Shown here one piece after another: positions 46,563 to 55,065 of a stretch of 64,000 nucleotides of DNA (positions are counted from its first letter, which is position 1; the number at the start of each line of letters is the position of its first letter). The position numbers and the translations under genes are program-made. The notes below the pieces were generated by a model that did no database searches, was not told the DNA's origin, and saw only the letters and a list, made by a program, of their open reading frames with translations. Source of the stretch: Vogesella sp. XCS3 (GTDB lineage Bacteria > Pseudomonadota > Gammaproteobacteria > Burkholderiales > Chromobacteriaceae). The stretch is from contig NZ_CP085530.1 of NCBI RefSeq assembly GCF_020616155.1, positions 1,301,501 through 1,365,500 on the forward strand, written 5' to 3'.

Positions 46563-47039
46563 ATGAGCTTGCAGTCGGTACGTGACTTTTTTGCTGCCAG
46601 GTCGCTGGCAATCGACATCATCGAGCTGGAAACCAGCACCGCCACAGTAGCGTTGGCCGCAGAGGCACACGGCGTGGCTCCCGGCCGCATTGCCAAAACA
46701 CTGGCGTTTCGCCTGGCCGACGAGCGCACCATTTTGCTGGTAGCGCGCGGCGACGCCCGCATCGATAACAAGAAATTCAAAGCCGCATTCGGCAAAAGCC
46801 GCATGCTGCCTGCCGAAGAAGTGCAAGCGCTAACCGGCCACCCGGTAGGCGGGGTGTGCCCGTTTGGCCTGGCGACACCGCTTCCGGTTTATGTGGATGT
46901 ATCACTGCAGGATTTTGACGAAGTACTACCGGCAGCCGGCGATGTGCACACCGCCGTACGCATCAGCCCGGCGCAGCTGACCGAGCTGGTAAACGGGCAA
47001 TGGGTGGATTGCTGCCAGGCACAAACCGCCGAAGCCTGA
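46563..47039 (+). CDS. YbaK/EbsC-family aminoacyl-tRNA deacylase
   Basis: 158 residues. A single YbaK/ProX-type editing domain carries the conserved lysine in RIAKTLAFRLA, the glycine-rich GVCPFGL segment and the DVSLQDFDEVLPAAGDVHTAVRIS C-terminal block. Members hydrolyse mischarged tRNAs in trans, for example Cys-tRNA-Pro or Ala-tRNA-Pro. Which one applies here cannot be decided. It is a single gene with its own promoter and terminator. Confidence 0.9.
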   Translation: MSLQSVRDFFAARSLAIDIIELETSTATVALAAEAHGVAPGRIAKTLAFRLADERTILLVARGDARIDNKKFKAAFGKSRMLPAEEVQALTGHPVGGVCPFGLATPLPVYVDVSLQDFDEVLPAAGDVHTAVRISPAQLTELVNGQWVDCCQAQTAEA

Positions 47040-47054
47040 CACGGCCAGCATGCA

Positions 47055-47085
47055 AAAGCCCTGCCGACAGTGCCGGCAGGGCTTT
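47055..47085. terminator. Bidirectional terminator between the YbaK gene and a chemoreceptor
   Basis: AAAGCCCTGCCG pairs with CGGCAGGGCTTT around a 7-base loop. It separates convergent genes. Confidence 0.85.
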
Positions 47086-47098
47086 GTATTGATGCGGC

Positions 47099-47111
47099 AA
47101 GGTTGGCCGCA
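47099..47111 (+). repeat. Iterated uptake-like word AAGGTTGGCCGCA
   Basis: Full 13-base copy in the convergent spacer, 14 bases beyond the terminator stem and directly before the stop of the chemoreceptor gene. Confidence 0.85.
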
Positions 47112-47115
47112 ACAC

Positions 47116-48810
47116 TTACATCACCGGCACCCCTACCCCCACAGCCTGCATACCGTCACCACCGCGGCTCTGCCCTGGCTGCGGCAGGGTAAAGAAGTCG
47201 ATACTGGCTTTCAGCTCGTGCGCCATCTGCTCCATCTGCTCGGCCGAGCTGGACGTCTGCACCGCAGCAGTACTGGTTTCTTCCGACATCTGCGCTACCT
47301 GCTCCACATTGCTGGCCACCATGCCGCTGGCCGACTGCTGCTCGGCCAGCGCAATGGAAATGGACGCCACCGAGTCGTTGATGCGCGCCATATTGCTGCT
47401 GATACCGGTTACCGCCTCGCGTGCCTGCAGGGTTTGCTGCAAGCCGGCGTCCATTTCATCAACGGTAGCGTGAATGGTCTTGACCACCTGCTGGCTGCTG
47501 CTGACCATCTCGGTAATGATGGTGCCGATCTCGGCGGTAGACTGCGCGGTACGCTCCGACAGCTTGCGCACCTCGTCGGCCACCACGGCAAAGCCCCGGC
47601 CCTGCTCGCCGGCGCGTGCGGCCTCGATGGCCGCGTTCAGCGCCAGCAGGTTGGTCTGCTCGGCCACATCGCGGATCACCTGTACCACATTGGAAATCTG
47701 CTGCGATTTGGCACCCAGCAGGTCGGCTTGCTGCTGCGAGCCACGCGCCATATCGGCGACGGTATTGATGGTGCGCAGGGTGTGGTCGATGATGCGTTCC
47801 CCGTCACGTGCCAGCTTGCCGGATGCTTTGGCGTCTACCGACACGTCACGCGCGTTGTCGCTGACCGAGCTGATACTGACCGACAGCTGCTCAACCGATG
47901 CCGACATGGCGGCCGCGGCGCGGGTTTGCTCCTCGGTGCTGACTGCAACCTGCTCCGACGCGGCAGCCAGCTCGCTGGCGTTCACACTCAGGCGGCCAAT
48001 GATGTTTTCCAGATTACGTACCAGCGCAATCAGCCCGCTTTGCATCGCCCCCATGGACGCCACCACGCTGCTGGTGTCGCCAGCGCGAATCTGCAGCTTC
48101 TGGCTCAGGTCGCCCTTGGCGATACGCTGCGCCAGTGCCACCACGTCCTTGGGCTCGCCCCCCAGCTGCGCCAGCAGGTTACGGATAATCTGCCAGGCCA
48201 GAACCGCGCCAAACAACACGCCCGCCACCATCAGCATGGCCGACAGGCGGGCGCTGAAATTGGCGCTGGCTTCCGACTTGGCATACTCCTGGGCAGCCAC
48301 TTTCAGCTGCAAGTCAATCAGCGCCGAGATGCTGCCGGAGACCGGGTCCAGCGCAGGATAGAGTTGCTTGTTGTTGAATACCAATAGCGGCGCTTCGTCA
48401 CCGGCCTCTACCAGGCGGCGCAGCTCGTCCACCGCGCCATCGGCACGCTTCATCGCCTGCTCGGCCTGGCCCGCCAGCGCCAGCTCCTGGTCGGTAAGGT
48501 AGGTGGAACGGTAGGCCTGCCACTCGGTGCCAATGGTGGCGCGGGCGCTATCCAATTCTTTCAGGAATGCCGATTTTTCCATGGCACCGGAATGGACTTT
48601 ATGCGCTGCATCGACAATGCTCACCGCATAGCCGTCACTGACTTTCTTCAATTGCTGCAGCGGCACTACCCTGTCGTGATAAGTACTTGAAAAATCCTTC
48701 AAAATAGCCGACTGGGTATGCATGCCATAAGCACCCAGCGTCATGGCAATCGCCAGCAGAACAATGACCAGCACAGTCAGCCGCTGGCCGATAGTCAGTG
48801 TAGGCAACAT
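47116..48810 (-). CDS. Methyl-accepting chemotaxis protein with four-helix-bundle sensor
   Basis: 564 residues from ATG 48810 (GGAG 7 bases upstream); the frame extends to 48855 without a ribosome site. TM1 (about 10-30) is followed by a 4HB_MCP-type periplasmic bundle (about 32-190), TM2 (about 192-215), HAMP (about 215-270) and the signalling domain with intact tip ([41 protein letters not shown]). The ligand is unknown. The upstream region holds the second AATACCAA repeat. Confidence 0.93.
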   Translation of the reverse strand: MLPTLTIGQRLTVLVIVLLAIAMTLGAYGMHTQSAILKDFSSTYHDRVVPLQQLKKVSDGYAVSIVDAAHKVHSGAMEKSAFLKELDSARATIGTEWQAYRSTYLTDQELALAGQAEQAMKRADGAVDELRRLVEAGDEAPLLVFNNKQLYPALDPVSGSISALIDLQLKVAAQEYAKSEASANFSARLSAMLMVAGVLFGAVLAWQIIRNLLAQLGGEPKDVVALAQRIAKGDLSQKLQIRAGDTSSVVASMGAMQSGLIALVRNLENIIGRLSVNASELAAASEQVAVSTEEQTRAAAAMSASVEQLSVSISSVSDNARDVSVDAKASGKLARDGERIIDHTLRTINTVADMARGSQQQADLLGAKSQQISNVVQVIRDVAEQTNLLALNAAIEAARAGEQGRGFAVVADEVRKLSERTAQSTAEIGTIITEMVSSSQQVVKTIHATVDEMDAGLQQTLQAREAVTGISSNMARINDSVASISIALAEQQSASGMVASNVEQVAQMSEETSTAAVQTSSSAEQMEQMAHELKASIDFFTLPQPGQSRGGDGMQAVGVGVPVM

Positions 48811-49031
48811 GGCTAAGCTCCAAATTTCGATAAGTTTTGCAACTGAATTTTGCAAATTAAACTTATTGATATTTAGCGCCCCGCGTGGGTGCCGTCAATC
48901 GCAAACATGCGTTATAGGTATTTCTACCTAGCCAGTCACACGTCGCGATTCCAGCTAAAAAATGCCATCAACCGGCTTGTTTCACAGCACAAAAAGCACG
49001 GGCTGCCAGCCCGGCAAGCCGATAGAAATAA

Positions 49032-49051
49032 AATACCAATCAAATACCAAA
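49032..49051 (-). repeat. Tandem AATACCAA direct repeat with 11-base period (copy 2)
   Basis: AATACCAAT, two bases, AATACCAAA, about 220 bases upstream of the chemoreceptor start at 48810. Both nine-base units are identical to those at 13660-13679, and so is the spacing. Confidence 0.5.
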
Positions 49052-49110
49052 CTAATAACAGTGCCAGTGCGACAAAAGCCCCACCCGCCATACCAAAAGC
49101 ATGCGCGCAT

Positions 49111-49136
49111 GAAAAAACCCGCCACAGGGGCGGGTT
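49111..49136 (-). terminator. Rho-independent terminator of gmhA
   Basis: On the minus strand AACCCGCC pairs with GGCGGGTT across a 5-base loop, followed by TTTTTC. It starts 20 bases beyond the gmhA stop. Confidence 0.88.
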
Positions 49137-49155
49137 GGTCGGGGAGCGGGCGGGC

Positions 49156-49743
49156 TCAGGCGTAGTTGGCCGGAAACAACGCGCGCTCTACCGACTCGAT
49201 CAGGATATGGATCACCTTGATGTGCAGCTCCTGTACGCGGTCGGCGTACTGGCCGCCGGGGGTGCATACGTCGATATCGGCCAGGCCGCCGATCACCGAG
49301 CCCGGGCGGCCGGTGAGCGACACCACCACCATGCCGCGCTCTTTGGCAGCTTTTACCGCCGCCAGAATGTTTTTGCTGGTACCGCTGGTGCTGATGGCCA
49401 CCAGCACGTCACCGGCGCCGGCGTGCGCCTCTAGATAACGCGAGAAAATGGCTTCGTAGCCGTAGTCATTACCCACGCAGCTGATATGGCTGGGGTCGCT
49501 GATGCTGGCCGCCGGCAGCGCGCGGCGGTCGTTGCGGTAGCGCCCGGACAGTTCCTCGGCAAAGTGCATGGCGTCGCACATGGAGCCGCCGTTGCCGCAG
49601 CTGAATACACGCCGGCCGTTATTGAACGCGTTGACCAGCGCATCGCCTGCCGCTTCGATGGCGGATAGCGCCTGCGGGTTGGACAGCAGGGCATCCAGCG
49701 CGCTGCGGGCTTCGGTAAGGGTGGCAACAATATGCGGTTTCAT
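49156..49743 (-). CDS. gmhA: Phosphoheptose isomerase
   Basis: 195 residues, like E. coli GmhA (192). The SIS fold carries the substrate loop CGNGGSMCDAMHFAEELSGRYR, then ISDPSHISCVGNDYG, AISTSGTSKN and the C-terminal HIKVIHILIESVE. These residues match GmhA rather than its relative DiaA. It converts sedoheptulose 7-phosphate to D-glycero-manno-heptose 7-phosphate for lipopolysaccharide core synthesis. It stands alone here; other heptose genes are not in the window. Confidence 0.9.
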   Translation of the reverse strand: MKPHIVATLTEARSALDALLSNPQALSAIEAAGDALVNAFNNGRRVFSCGNGGSMCDAMHFAEELSGRYRNDRRALPAASISDPSHISCVGNDYGYEAIFSRYLEAHAGAGDVLVAISTSGTSKNILAAVKAAKERGMVVVSLTGRPGSVIGGLADIDVCTPGGQYADRVQELHIKVIHILIESVERALFPANYA

Positions 49744-49860
49744 AGGCGGGGCGTGTTCTGTATAGCGAGTCGATGCGGCATTTTACCCGTGCTTTGCCGT
49801 GCCATCACCCACCATCTGTACACAAAATGGTGGCAAAGCAGAAAAAACCGCCCGCCCAGG

Positions 49861-50805
49861 CTACCAGTACAGCACCTGGCGGCGATCCAGCCCGATAGCC
49901 AGTTGCTGCCCCACGCACGGCGCGCCCTGCCCGGCCAGCTCGCGCACGCCCAGCAGCAATTGCCAGGGTTGGCCGCCCTCGCCCGCCACGGTGACGCGCC
50001 AGCCGTCGGCCTGCGCCTCGGCGGCGATGATGTCGCGGCGCGGCTGGCCGGCGCCCAGCACAAAGGCCTGCGGCGGGATGGCGTGGTCGTCAAATACATT
50101 GTCGAGGCCGACAAAGCGCGCCACCCAGGCGCTGGCTGGCGCCTGCAAAATGGCCTGCGGCGTGCCCTGCTGCACGATGCGCCCCGCTTGCAAAATGGCC
50201 ACGCGCTGCGCCAGCGCAAAGGCTTCGTGGCGGTCGTGCGTGACCAGCAGCGCCGGCACCTGCAAAGCGGCCAGGTGGCGGCGTACGTCGGCCAGCAGCT
50301 GTTGCTTGAGGTGAGTGTCGAGGCTGGAAAACGGCTCGTCCAGCAGCAGCAGCCGTGGCTGGCACACCAGCGCCCGTGCCAGCGCCACGCGCTGGCGCTC
50401 GCCGCCGGACAGCGTGTGTACCGGCGCCGCCTCGCGCCCGGCCAGCCCTACCGCCGCCAGCATCTGCACCGCCTGCTGGCGTGCGGCCAACTTGCCCGTG
50501 CCACGCTCCACCAAACCAAACGCTACGTTGGCCGCCGCGTCCAGGTGCGGAAACAGCGCGTGGTCCTGGAACATCATGACGATGTGGCGCTGCTCCGGCG
50601 GCAGCCGGGTAATGTCCTGCCCTGCCAGCTGTACGCGCCCCGCGTCGGGCCGCTGCAAGCCGGCCACCAGCGACAGCAGGCTGGACTTGCCCTCGCCGGA
50701 TGGCCCCAACAACGCCAGCGTTTCGCCAGCGGCCACCTGCAGGCTGACACCTTGCAGCACGGCGCGGCCAGTGTAGGACAGGGTCAGGTCAATCAGCTCG
50801 AGCAT
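49861..50805 (-). CDS. thiQ: Thiamine ABC transporter ATP-binding protein (ThiQ-like, extended)
   Basis: 314 residues from ATG 50805 (GGAG 7 bases upstream). Walker A is GPSGEGKSS, the signature is LSGGERQRVALA, Walker B is LLLLDEP and the switch is VTHDRHEA. E. coli ThiQ is about 230 residues; this protein has an extra C-terminal region of about 90 residues (from FVGLDNVFDDHAIPP) resembling the TOBE/regulatory domain of ferric-iron and polyamine ATPases. Assignment to thiamine rests on the TPP riboswitch and the partner genes. Its first 17 bases overlap thiP. Confidence 0.85.
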   Translation of the reverse strand: MLELIDLTLSYTGRAVLQGVSLQVAAGETLALLGPSGEGKSSLLSLVAGLQRPDAGRVQLAGQDITRLPPEQRHIVMMFQDHALFPHLDAAANVAFGLVERGTGKLAARQQAVQMLAAVGLAGREAAPVHTLSGGERQRVALARALVCQPRLLLLDEPFSSLDTHLKQQLLADVRRHLAALQVPALLVTHDRHEAFALAQRVAILQAGRIVQQGTPQAILQAPASAWVARFVGLDNVFDDHAIPPQAFVLGAGQPRRDIIAAEAQADGWRVTVAGEGGQPWQLLLGVRELAGQGAPCVGQQLAIGLDRRQVLYW

Positions 50806-52321
50806 GGTTTTTCTCCGGCCACTCGATGGCCACAAAGGCCAGCAGGGCAAACAGCATCAATAGACAAGACAACAGCAAGGCCAGCTGCAGGTTGGCCGCA
50901 CCCGGCCGCCCCAGGTGCTGGTAGATCAGCGTGGTGAGCGTGGCCCACTCCGGCCGCGACAGAAACAGGCTGACGGCAAACTCGCCCACCGCCGTGGCGG
51001 CGGCAAACGCCAGCCCGCGGCGCAAAGCCGGGCGCATCAGCGGCAGGCTGACGCGGCAGAAACTGCGCCACGGCGTGGCGCCCAAGGTGCGCGCCGCTTG
51101 CGGCAGCTGCGGCGGCAGCGCGGCGGCGGCCGACAGCACGCCCTTGGCCACAAAGGGGTAGGCCAGCAAGGCGTAGGCAGCGATCAGCAGCCACACGCTG
51201 GCACTGTACTGCGGGTACAGCAGCAGCAAGCCAAAAGCCAGGCACACCGGCGACACCATAAATGGCAAAAACACCAGCGCGCGCAAGGCCAGCCAGCGCT
51301 GCGCCGCCCAGCCGTGGCACAGGCCCAGCAGCAGCGACAACAGCAGCGCGGCGCCGGAAAAGCGCAGGGTATTACCCAGCGCGGCCAGTACTTCGGGCTC
51401 GGCCAGTTGCGCCCACACCCCAGCATCGGCCTGCAATGCGCGCCACAGGATAGCCAGCAGCGGCAGCAGGCAACACAGCGCCAGCACCGCCAGCGCTGCG
51501 GCCAGCAGCAGGCGCTGCGGCCAACCTTGCGCAGGCTGGCGCAGCGTGGGGGCCAGCCGTTGCGGGCGCGCCAGGCCACGCTCCAGCGCAGCGTAAGCCA
51601 GCGCCACCACAGCGCCGATACCCAGCGCCAACAGCGCCAGCACGCCGGCGTCGGCCAGGTTCAGCTCGTAGGCCACCAGCGTATAGATCTCCACTTCCAC
51701 CGTGGCGTAGCGCTGGCCGCCCAGCAGCAGCGCCAGGCCAAAGCCGGAAAAACAGTACAGAAAAATCAGGCACAGCGCCGACGCCAGCCACGGCCGCACC
51801 ACCGGCCACTCCACCCGCCAGAAGGTACGCCACGGCGAGGCGCCCAGCGTGCGCGCCACCGCCAGCCGGCTGGCCGGCACCTGCTCTAGGCCGTCGACGC
51901 CGGCGCGTACCAGCAACGGCAGGTTGTAGAACAGGTTGCCGTACAGCAGCAGCCACGGCGTGTCCTGCAAATTGACACCGGCCACACCGTGCGGGCCGAA
52001 CAGCGCCAGCACCCCCATGCCGGCCACCAGCGTGGGCATGACAAAGGGCAGCATCAGCATGCGCAGCAGCAGGCGGCGGCCGGCAAAATCGAACCGCGCC
52101 AGCACCCAGGCCAGCGGCAGGCCGATCAGCAGCGCCAGCGCGCAGGTAGCCAGCGCCTGGCCTAGCGACCACGCCAGCCGCCACTGGATATAGCTGCCCT
52201 GCAGTAGCGCCAGGCTGAAACCGGCGTGGCCTTCCTGCAGCAGGCGCGCCAGCGGCGCGGCCACCATCAGCAGCAGGAAGGCCAGCGGCAGCAAGGCTGG
52301 CAAGGTACGGTAGCGGTTCAT
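50789..52321 (-). CDS. thiP: Thiamine ABC transporter permease (two-domain)
   Basis: 510 residues from ATG 52321. Twelve or so transmembrane helices form two fused binding-protein-dependent permease domains, each with an EAA loop (AVARTLGASPWRTFWRVEWP near residue 180 and AARTLGATPWRSFCRVSLP near 430). ThiP is a two-domain permease of this kind. Together with ThiB and ThiQ it imports thiamine, thiamine phosphate or TPP. Confidence 0.88.
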   Translation of the reverse strand: MNRYRTLPALLPLAFLLLMVAAPLARLLQEGHAGFSLALLQGSYIQWRLAWSLGQALATCALALLIGLPLAWVLARFDFAGRRLLLRMLMLPFVMPTLVAGMGVLALFGPHGVAGVNLQDTPWLLLYGNLFYNLPLLVRAGVDGLEQVPASRLAVARTLGASPWRTFWRVEWPVVRPWLASALCLIFLYCFSGFGLALLLGGQRYATVEVEIYTLVAYELNLADAGVLALLALGIGAVVALAYAALERGLARPQRLAPTLRQPAQGWPQRLLLAAALAVLALCCLLPLLAILWRALQADAGVWAQLAEPEVLAALGNTLRFSGAALLLSLLLGLCHGWAAQRWLALRALVFLPFMVSPVCLAFGLLLLYPQYSASVWLLIAAYALLAYPFVAKGVLSAAAALPPQLPQAARTLGATPWRSFCRVSLPLMRPALRRGLAFAAATAVGEFAVSLFLSRPEWATLTTLIYQHLGRPGAANLQLALLLSCLLMLFALLAFVAIEWPEKNHARAD

Positions 52322-52380
52322 CGGCAAGGGTCGGGTCGGTTGGCGGTACGGGTCATGGGGTGCGGTATCTGTACAAAGGC

Positions 52381-52405
52381 GCAAGGGCGCCGCAGGCGCC
52401 CTTGC
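52381..52405 (-). terminator. Intercistronic hairpin between thiB and thiP
   Basis: GCAAGGGCGCC, GCA loop, GGCGCCCTTGC: a perfect 11-base stem in the 121-base gap between thiB and thiP. The downstream tail on the transcript has only a short T run (GCGCCTTTG), so it may be a leaky terminator or an mRNA-stabilising structure that raises thiB over thiPQ. Confidence 0.55.
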
Positions 52406-52422
52406 TACGCGGTGCCGCGGCC

Positions 52423-52435
52423 AAGGTTGGCCGCA
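52423..52435 (+). repeat. Iterated uptake-like word AAGGTTGGCCGCA
   Basis: Full 13-base copy between the intercistronic hairpin and the thiB stop codon. Confidence 0.85.
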
Positions 52436-52442
52436 GTGGCCA

Positions 52443-53459
52443 TCAGTTGGCCTGTTTCACCACCAGGCGGTTCCAGCGGCTGACCCAGCCGGCTGTCTTG
52501 CTGTTCATCGCTGCCAGGCCAGGGTTGCTGAACTTGGCCGGTTTTTGCGCGTGGGCAAACACCGGGTCGATGGCGGTACCGGCTACCGCCGGGTACATCC
52601 ACATCTTGGTTTGCAGGCCGGTTTGCACGCCTTCGCTACGCAGGAAGTCCACAAACGCCTGCGCCGCCTGCGGCTCCTTGCCGCCCTTCAGCAGCGCCAC
52701 GCCTTCTACTTGCAGGAACACGCCGCCTTTGAGCAGCAGGTTGGCGGTGGGCGATTCGCTGATTTTTTCCTTGCTGTAGAACACTTCCGCCGCAGGGCTG
52801 GTGGCGTAGCTCACCACGATGGGGCGGCTGCCGCCGTTGCGGCTGAAATCGGTGTAGTAGGCCTCGCTCCAGCCCTTGCTGACTTTCAGGCCGTTATCGC
52901 GCACTTTTTCCCACCATTTGAAGGCGCCGTCTTCACCACGGTCGGCGATGGTGGCCAGCAGAAAGGCCAGGCCGGTGCTGGACGTGGCCGGGTTCTGCAC
53001 CACCAGCAGGTCTTTGTAAGCGGGCTTGGCCAGGTCGTCCAGCGTGGCTGGCAGCGGCAGCTTGGCTTTGGCAAACCAGGCTTTATCGTAGTTCAGCGTG
53101 ACATAGCCGTAATCCACCGCTACAGCGCCTGGCAGCTGGGCGTCTTTTTCGGTGCGGCCAACCTTGCTGCTGGTGGGCGCCAGAATGCCGGCGGCACTGG
53201 CCTTGGCGATTAGCGTATTGTCGATGCCGTACACCACGTCGGCAATCGGGTTGGCGCGGGTCAGGATCAGTTTATTCAGCATCTCGCCAGCGTCGCCGCC
53301 TTTGACGATGGACAGCTTCACGCCGTTTTGCTTCTCGAATTCGGCAATACGGTCTTTGGGCAGGCTGAACGAGCTGTGCGTCATGACGCGCAGCTCGGCG
53401 GCCAGGGCAGACAGGGACAGGCCGGCAAGAGCCAGCAGCAGTACAGACTTCTTCAACAT
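52443..53459 (-). CDS. thiB: Periplasmic thiamine-binding protein
   Basis: 338 residues from ATG 53459, preferred because GAGG lies 9 bases upstream; an ATG at 53468 abuts that site. The signal peptide is MLKKSVLLLALAGLSLSALAAE. The mature protein follows the ThiB pattern: LRVMTHSSFSLPKD, GDAGEMLNKL, ADVVYGIDNTL, VDYGYVTLNYDKAWF, NPATSSTGLAFLLATI and MYPAVAGT. It captures thiamine or its phosphates for ThiPQ. Expression is under the TPP riboswitch just upstream. Confidence 0.92.
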   Translation of the reverse strand: MLKKSVLLLALAGLSLSALAAELRVMTHSSFSLPKDRIAEFEKQNGVKLSIVKGGDAGEMLNKLILTRANPIADVVYGIDNTLIAKASAAGILAPTSSKVGRTEKDAQLPGAVAVDYGYVTLNYDKAWFAKAKLPLPATLDDLAKPAYKDLLVVQNPATSSTGLAFLLATIADRGEDGAFKWWEKVRDNGLKVSKGWSEAYYTDFSRNGGSRPIVVSYATSPAAEVFYSKEKISESPTANLLLKGGVFLQVEGVALLKGGKEPQAAQAFVDFLRSEGVQTGLQTKMWMYPAVAGTAIDPVFAHAQKPAKFSNPGLAAMNSKTAGWVSRWNRLVVKQAN

Positions 53460-53491
53460 TACAGACATCCTCTTTTGGTGATGACGCTACC

Positions 53492-53600
53492 AAAAAAGAA
53501 AGCGGGACACGGGCAGACGCCCATCACGCTCCCTCCGCTGGCATTATCCAGATCAGGTTCTGGGGTATGTCTCAGCCCGCACGCGCAGGCACCCCCGGTG
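53492..53600 (-). promoter_or_regulatory. TPP riboswitch (THI element) with terminator-type expression platform
   Basis: The aptamer on the minus strand runs from about 53600 to 53529 and shows the conserved words GGGGTGCC, GGCTGAGA, ACCC, GAACCTGATCTGGATAATGCC and GCGGAGGGA in order. Downstream, GGGC and GCCC words form a GC-rich hairpin next to CTTTCTTTTTT (53492-53502), which looks like an intrinsic terminator. High TPP should thus switch off thiBPQ. Confidence 0.95.
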
Positions 53601-53717
53601 ATCGAGCCGCGAGTATAGAGCTTTGTGTCACATTCGTTAACACCTGCCTGCCCACACTTCACATCCGGCCAACAAATAAGCGCCATACTTGATAGGTCAA
53701 ACCATCAGGAACATGCC

Positions 53718-55055
53718 ATGTTTTTGCTGCGTAAACTCGCCACCCTGGTGTGGCTGCTGCCGCTGCCCGTGCTGGCCGCCCCTATCGGCGAAGCGGGCGC
53801 CCGCCTGCTGCTTGGCCGTACCGGCTTTGGCGCACCGCCTGCACAGGTGGCCGCGCTGGCGCCACTGGAACGCGAAGCCGCGGTAGACCGCATTCTGGCC
53901 AGCAGCCGCACCGTGCCGGCTACGGCGCCGCCAGACTGGACCGCCGAGCCGCTGCTGCACCCGCCGCGCAAACAGCTGAGCGAAGAGGAAAAAAAAGCCC
54001 TGCGTGACACCGAAACCCGGCGCGGCCTCGCCCTGCGCGGCTGGTGGCTGCAGGAAATGGCCACCACCCCCAGCCCGGTCACCGAAAAACTCACCCTGTT
54101 CTGGCACGGCCATTTCGTGTCCGGCCAGAGCAAGGTCAAAAGCGCGCAGCTGATGTACCGCCAGAACACGCTGCTGCGGCGCGAAGCGCTAGGCAACTTT
54201 GCCACCCTGCTGCACGACATCGCGCGTGACCCGGCCATGCTGCGCTACCTCGACACCGCCGGCAGCCGCAAAGGCGAGGCCAACGAGAACTTTGCCCGCG
54301 AGGTGATGGAGCTGTTCACGCTGGGCGAAGGCCACTACAGCGAGCAGGACATCCGCGACGCCGCGCGCGCCTTCACCGGCTGGCAACTGGACCCAGACAG
54401 CGGCGAGCCGGTATTCCGCCCGCGCCGCCACGACGACGGCGCCAAGACAGTACTGGGCCGTAGCGGCGCGCTGGACGGCGACGCGGTGCTGGACACGCTG
54501 CTGGCGCAGCCAGCCACCGCCCTCTTCATCACCCGCAAGCTGTGGCTGTACCTGGTATCGCCTACGCCGGACGAGGCCACCGTGAACCGGCTGGCCGCCA
54601 GTTTTGCCCGCGACTACCAGATCAAGCCGCTGGTACGCGCCCTGCTGCTCACCCCGGCGTTCTGGCACAGCAGCGGCCAGCAAGTGAAATCGCCGGTGGA
54701 GCTGACAGTGGGCACCGTAGCCACCTTCGGCATTGCCGTCTCCGACTGGCAAGCGCTGGCCGTACAAAACCGCCGCCTGGGGCAAGACCTGTTCGACCCG
54801 CCCAATGTGCGCGGCTGGCCCGGCGGCGATGCCTGGGTCAACAGCGACAGCCTGCTGCTGCGCAAACAGTTTCTGGACAGCCTGACGCGCCCTGGCGGCA
54901 ACAAGCCGCGGCCACAGATCGCACCGGACTGGCTACAACAGCACCCGACCGCTGCCAGCTGGCTACCGGCACTGCCTGCGGCCAACCCCGCCCCGGCCGC
55001 ACCGCTACAGGCGCTACGCCAGCTGCTGCAAGACCCGGCCTGGCAGCTGCAATAA
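53718..55055 (+). CDS. DUF1800-family secreted protein
   Basis: 445 residues from ATG 53718 (AGGA 7 bases upstream). A Sec-type signal peptide (MFLLRKLATLVWLLPLPVLAAP) precedes the DUF1800 domain (about 25-440), whose landmarks are ARLLLGRTGFGAP, KLTLFWHGHFVSGQSKV, NENFAREVMELFTLGEGHYSE, DAARAFTGW and DPPNVRGWPGGDAWVNS. The function is unknown. It is paired with a DUF1501 gene 10 bases downstream; this pair is very widely conserved and thought to act together in the envelope. Confidence 0.92.
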   Translation: MFLLRKLATLVWLLPLPVLAAPIGEAGARLLLGRTGFGAPPAQVAALAPLEREAAVDRILASSRTVPATAPPDWTAEPLLHPPRKQLSEEEKKALRDTETRRGLALRGWWLQEMATTPSPVTEKLTLFWHGHFVSGQSKVKSAQLMYRQNTLLRREALGNFATLLHDIARDPAMLRYLDTAGSRKGEANENFAREVMELFTLGEGHYSEQDIRDAARAFTGWQLDPDSGEPVFRPRRHDDGAKTVLGRSGALDGDAVLDTLLAQPATALFITRKLWLYLVSPTPDEATVNRLAASFARDYQIKPLVRALLLTPAFWHSSGQQVKSPVELTVGTVATFGIAVSDWQALAVQNRRLGQDLFDPPNVRGWPGGDAWVNSDSLLLRKQFLDSLTRPGGNKPRPQIAPDWLQQHPTAASWLPALPAANPAPAAPLQALRQLLQDPAWQLQ

Positions 55056-55065
55056 GGACACCACC

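Larger units (their letters stand above)
48811..49155. other. 345-base gene-free spacer between chemoreceptor and gmhA
   Basis: No convincing gene. It contains a 7-1-7 palindrome CGGGCTGCCAGCCCG (48999-49013). Read on the minus strand this is followed by TGCTTTTT, so it may be a second gmhA terminator. Partial outer pairing (48972-48979 with 49014-49020) could enlarge the hairpin. The tandem AATACCAA repeat (49032-49051) and the main gmhA terminator (49111-49136) are also here. The 60 bases next to the chemoreceptor start are AT-rich and presumably hold its promoter, but no clear -35/-10 or sigma28 boxes were found. Confidence 0.6.

Noticed and set aside
49732..50937. 401-codon plus-strand frame opposite thiQ
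   Set aside because: Shadow of the ABC ATPase gene; no recognisable protein features.
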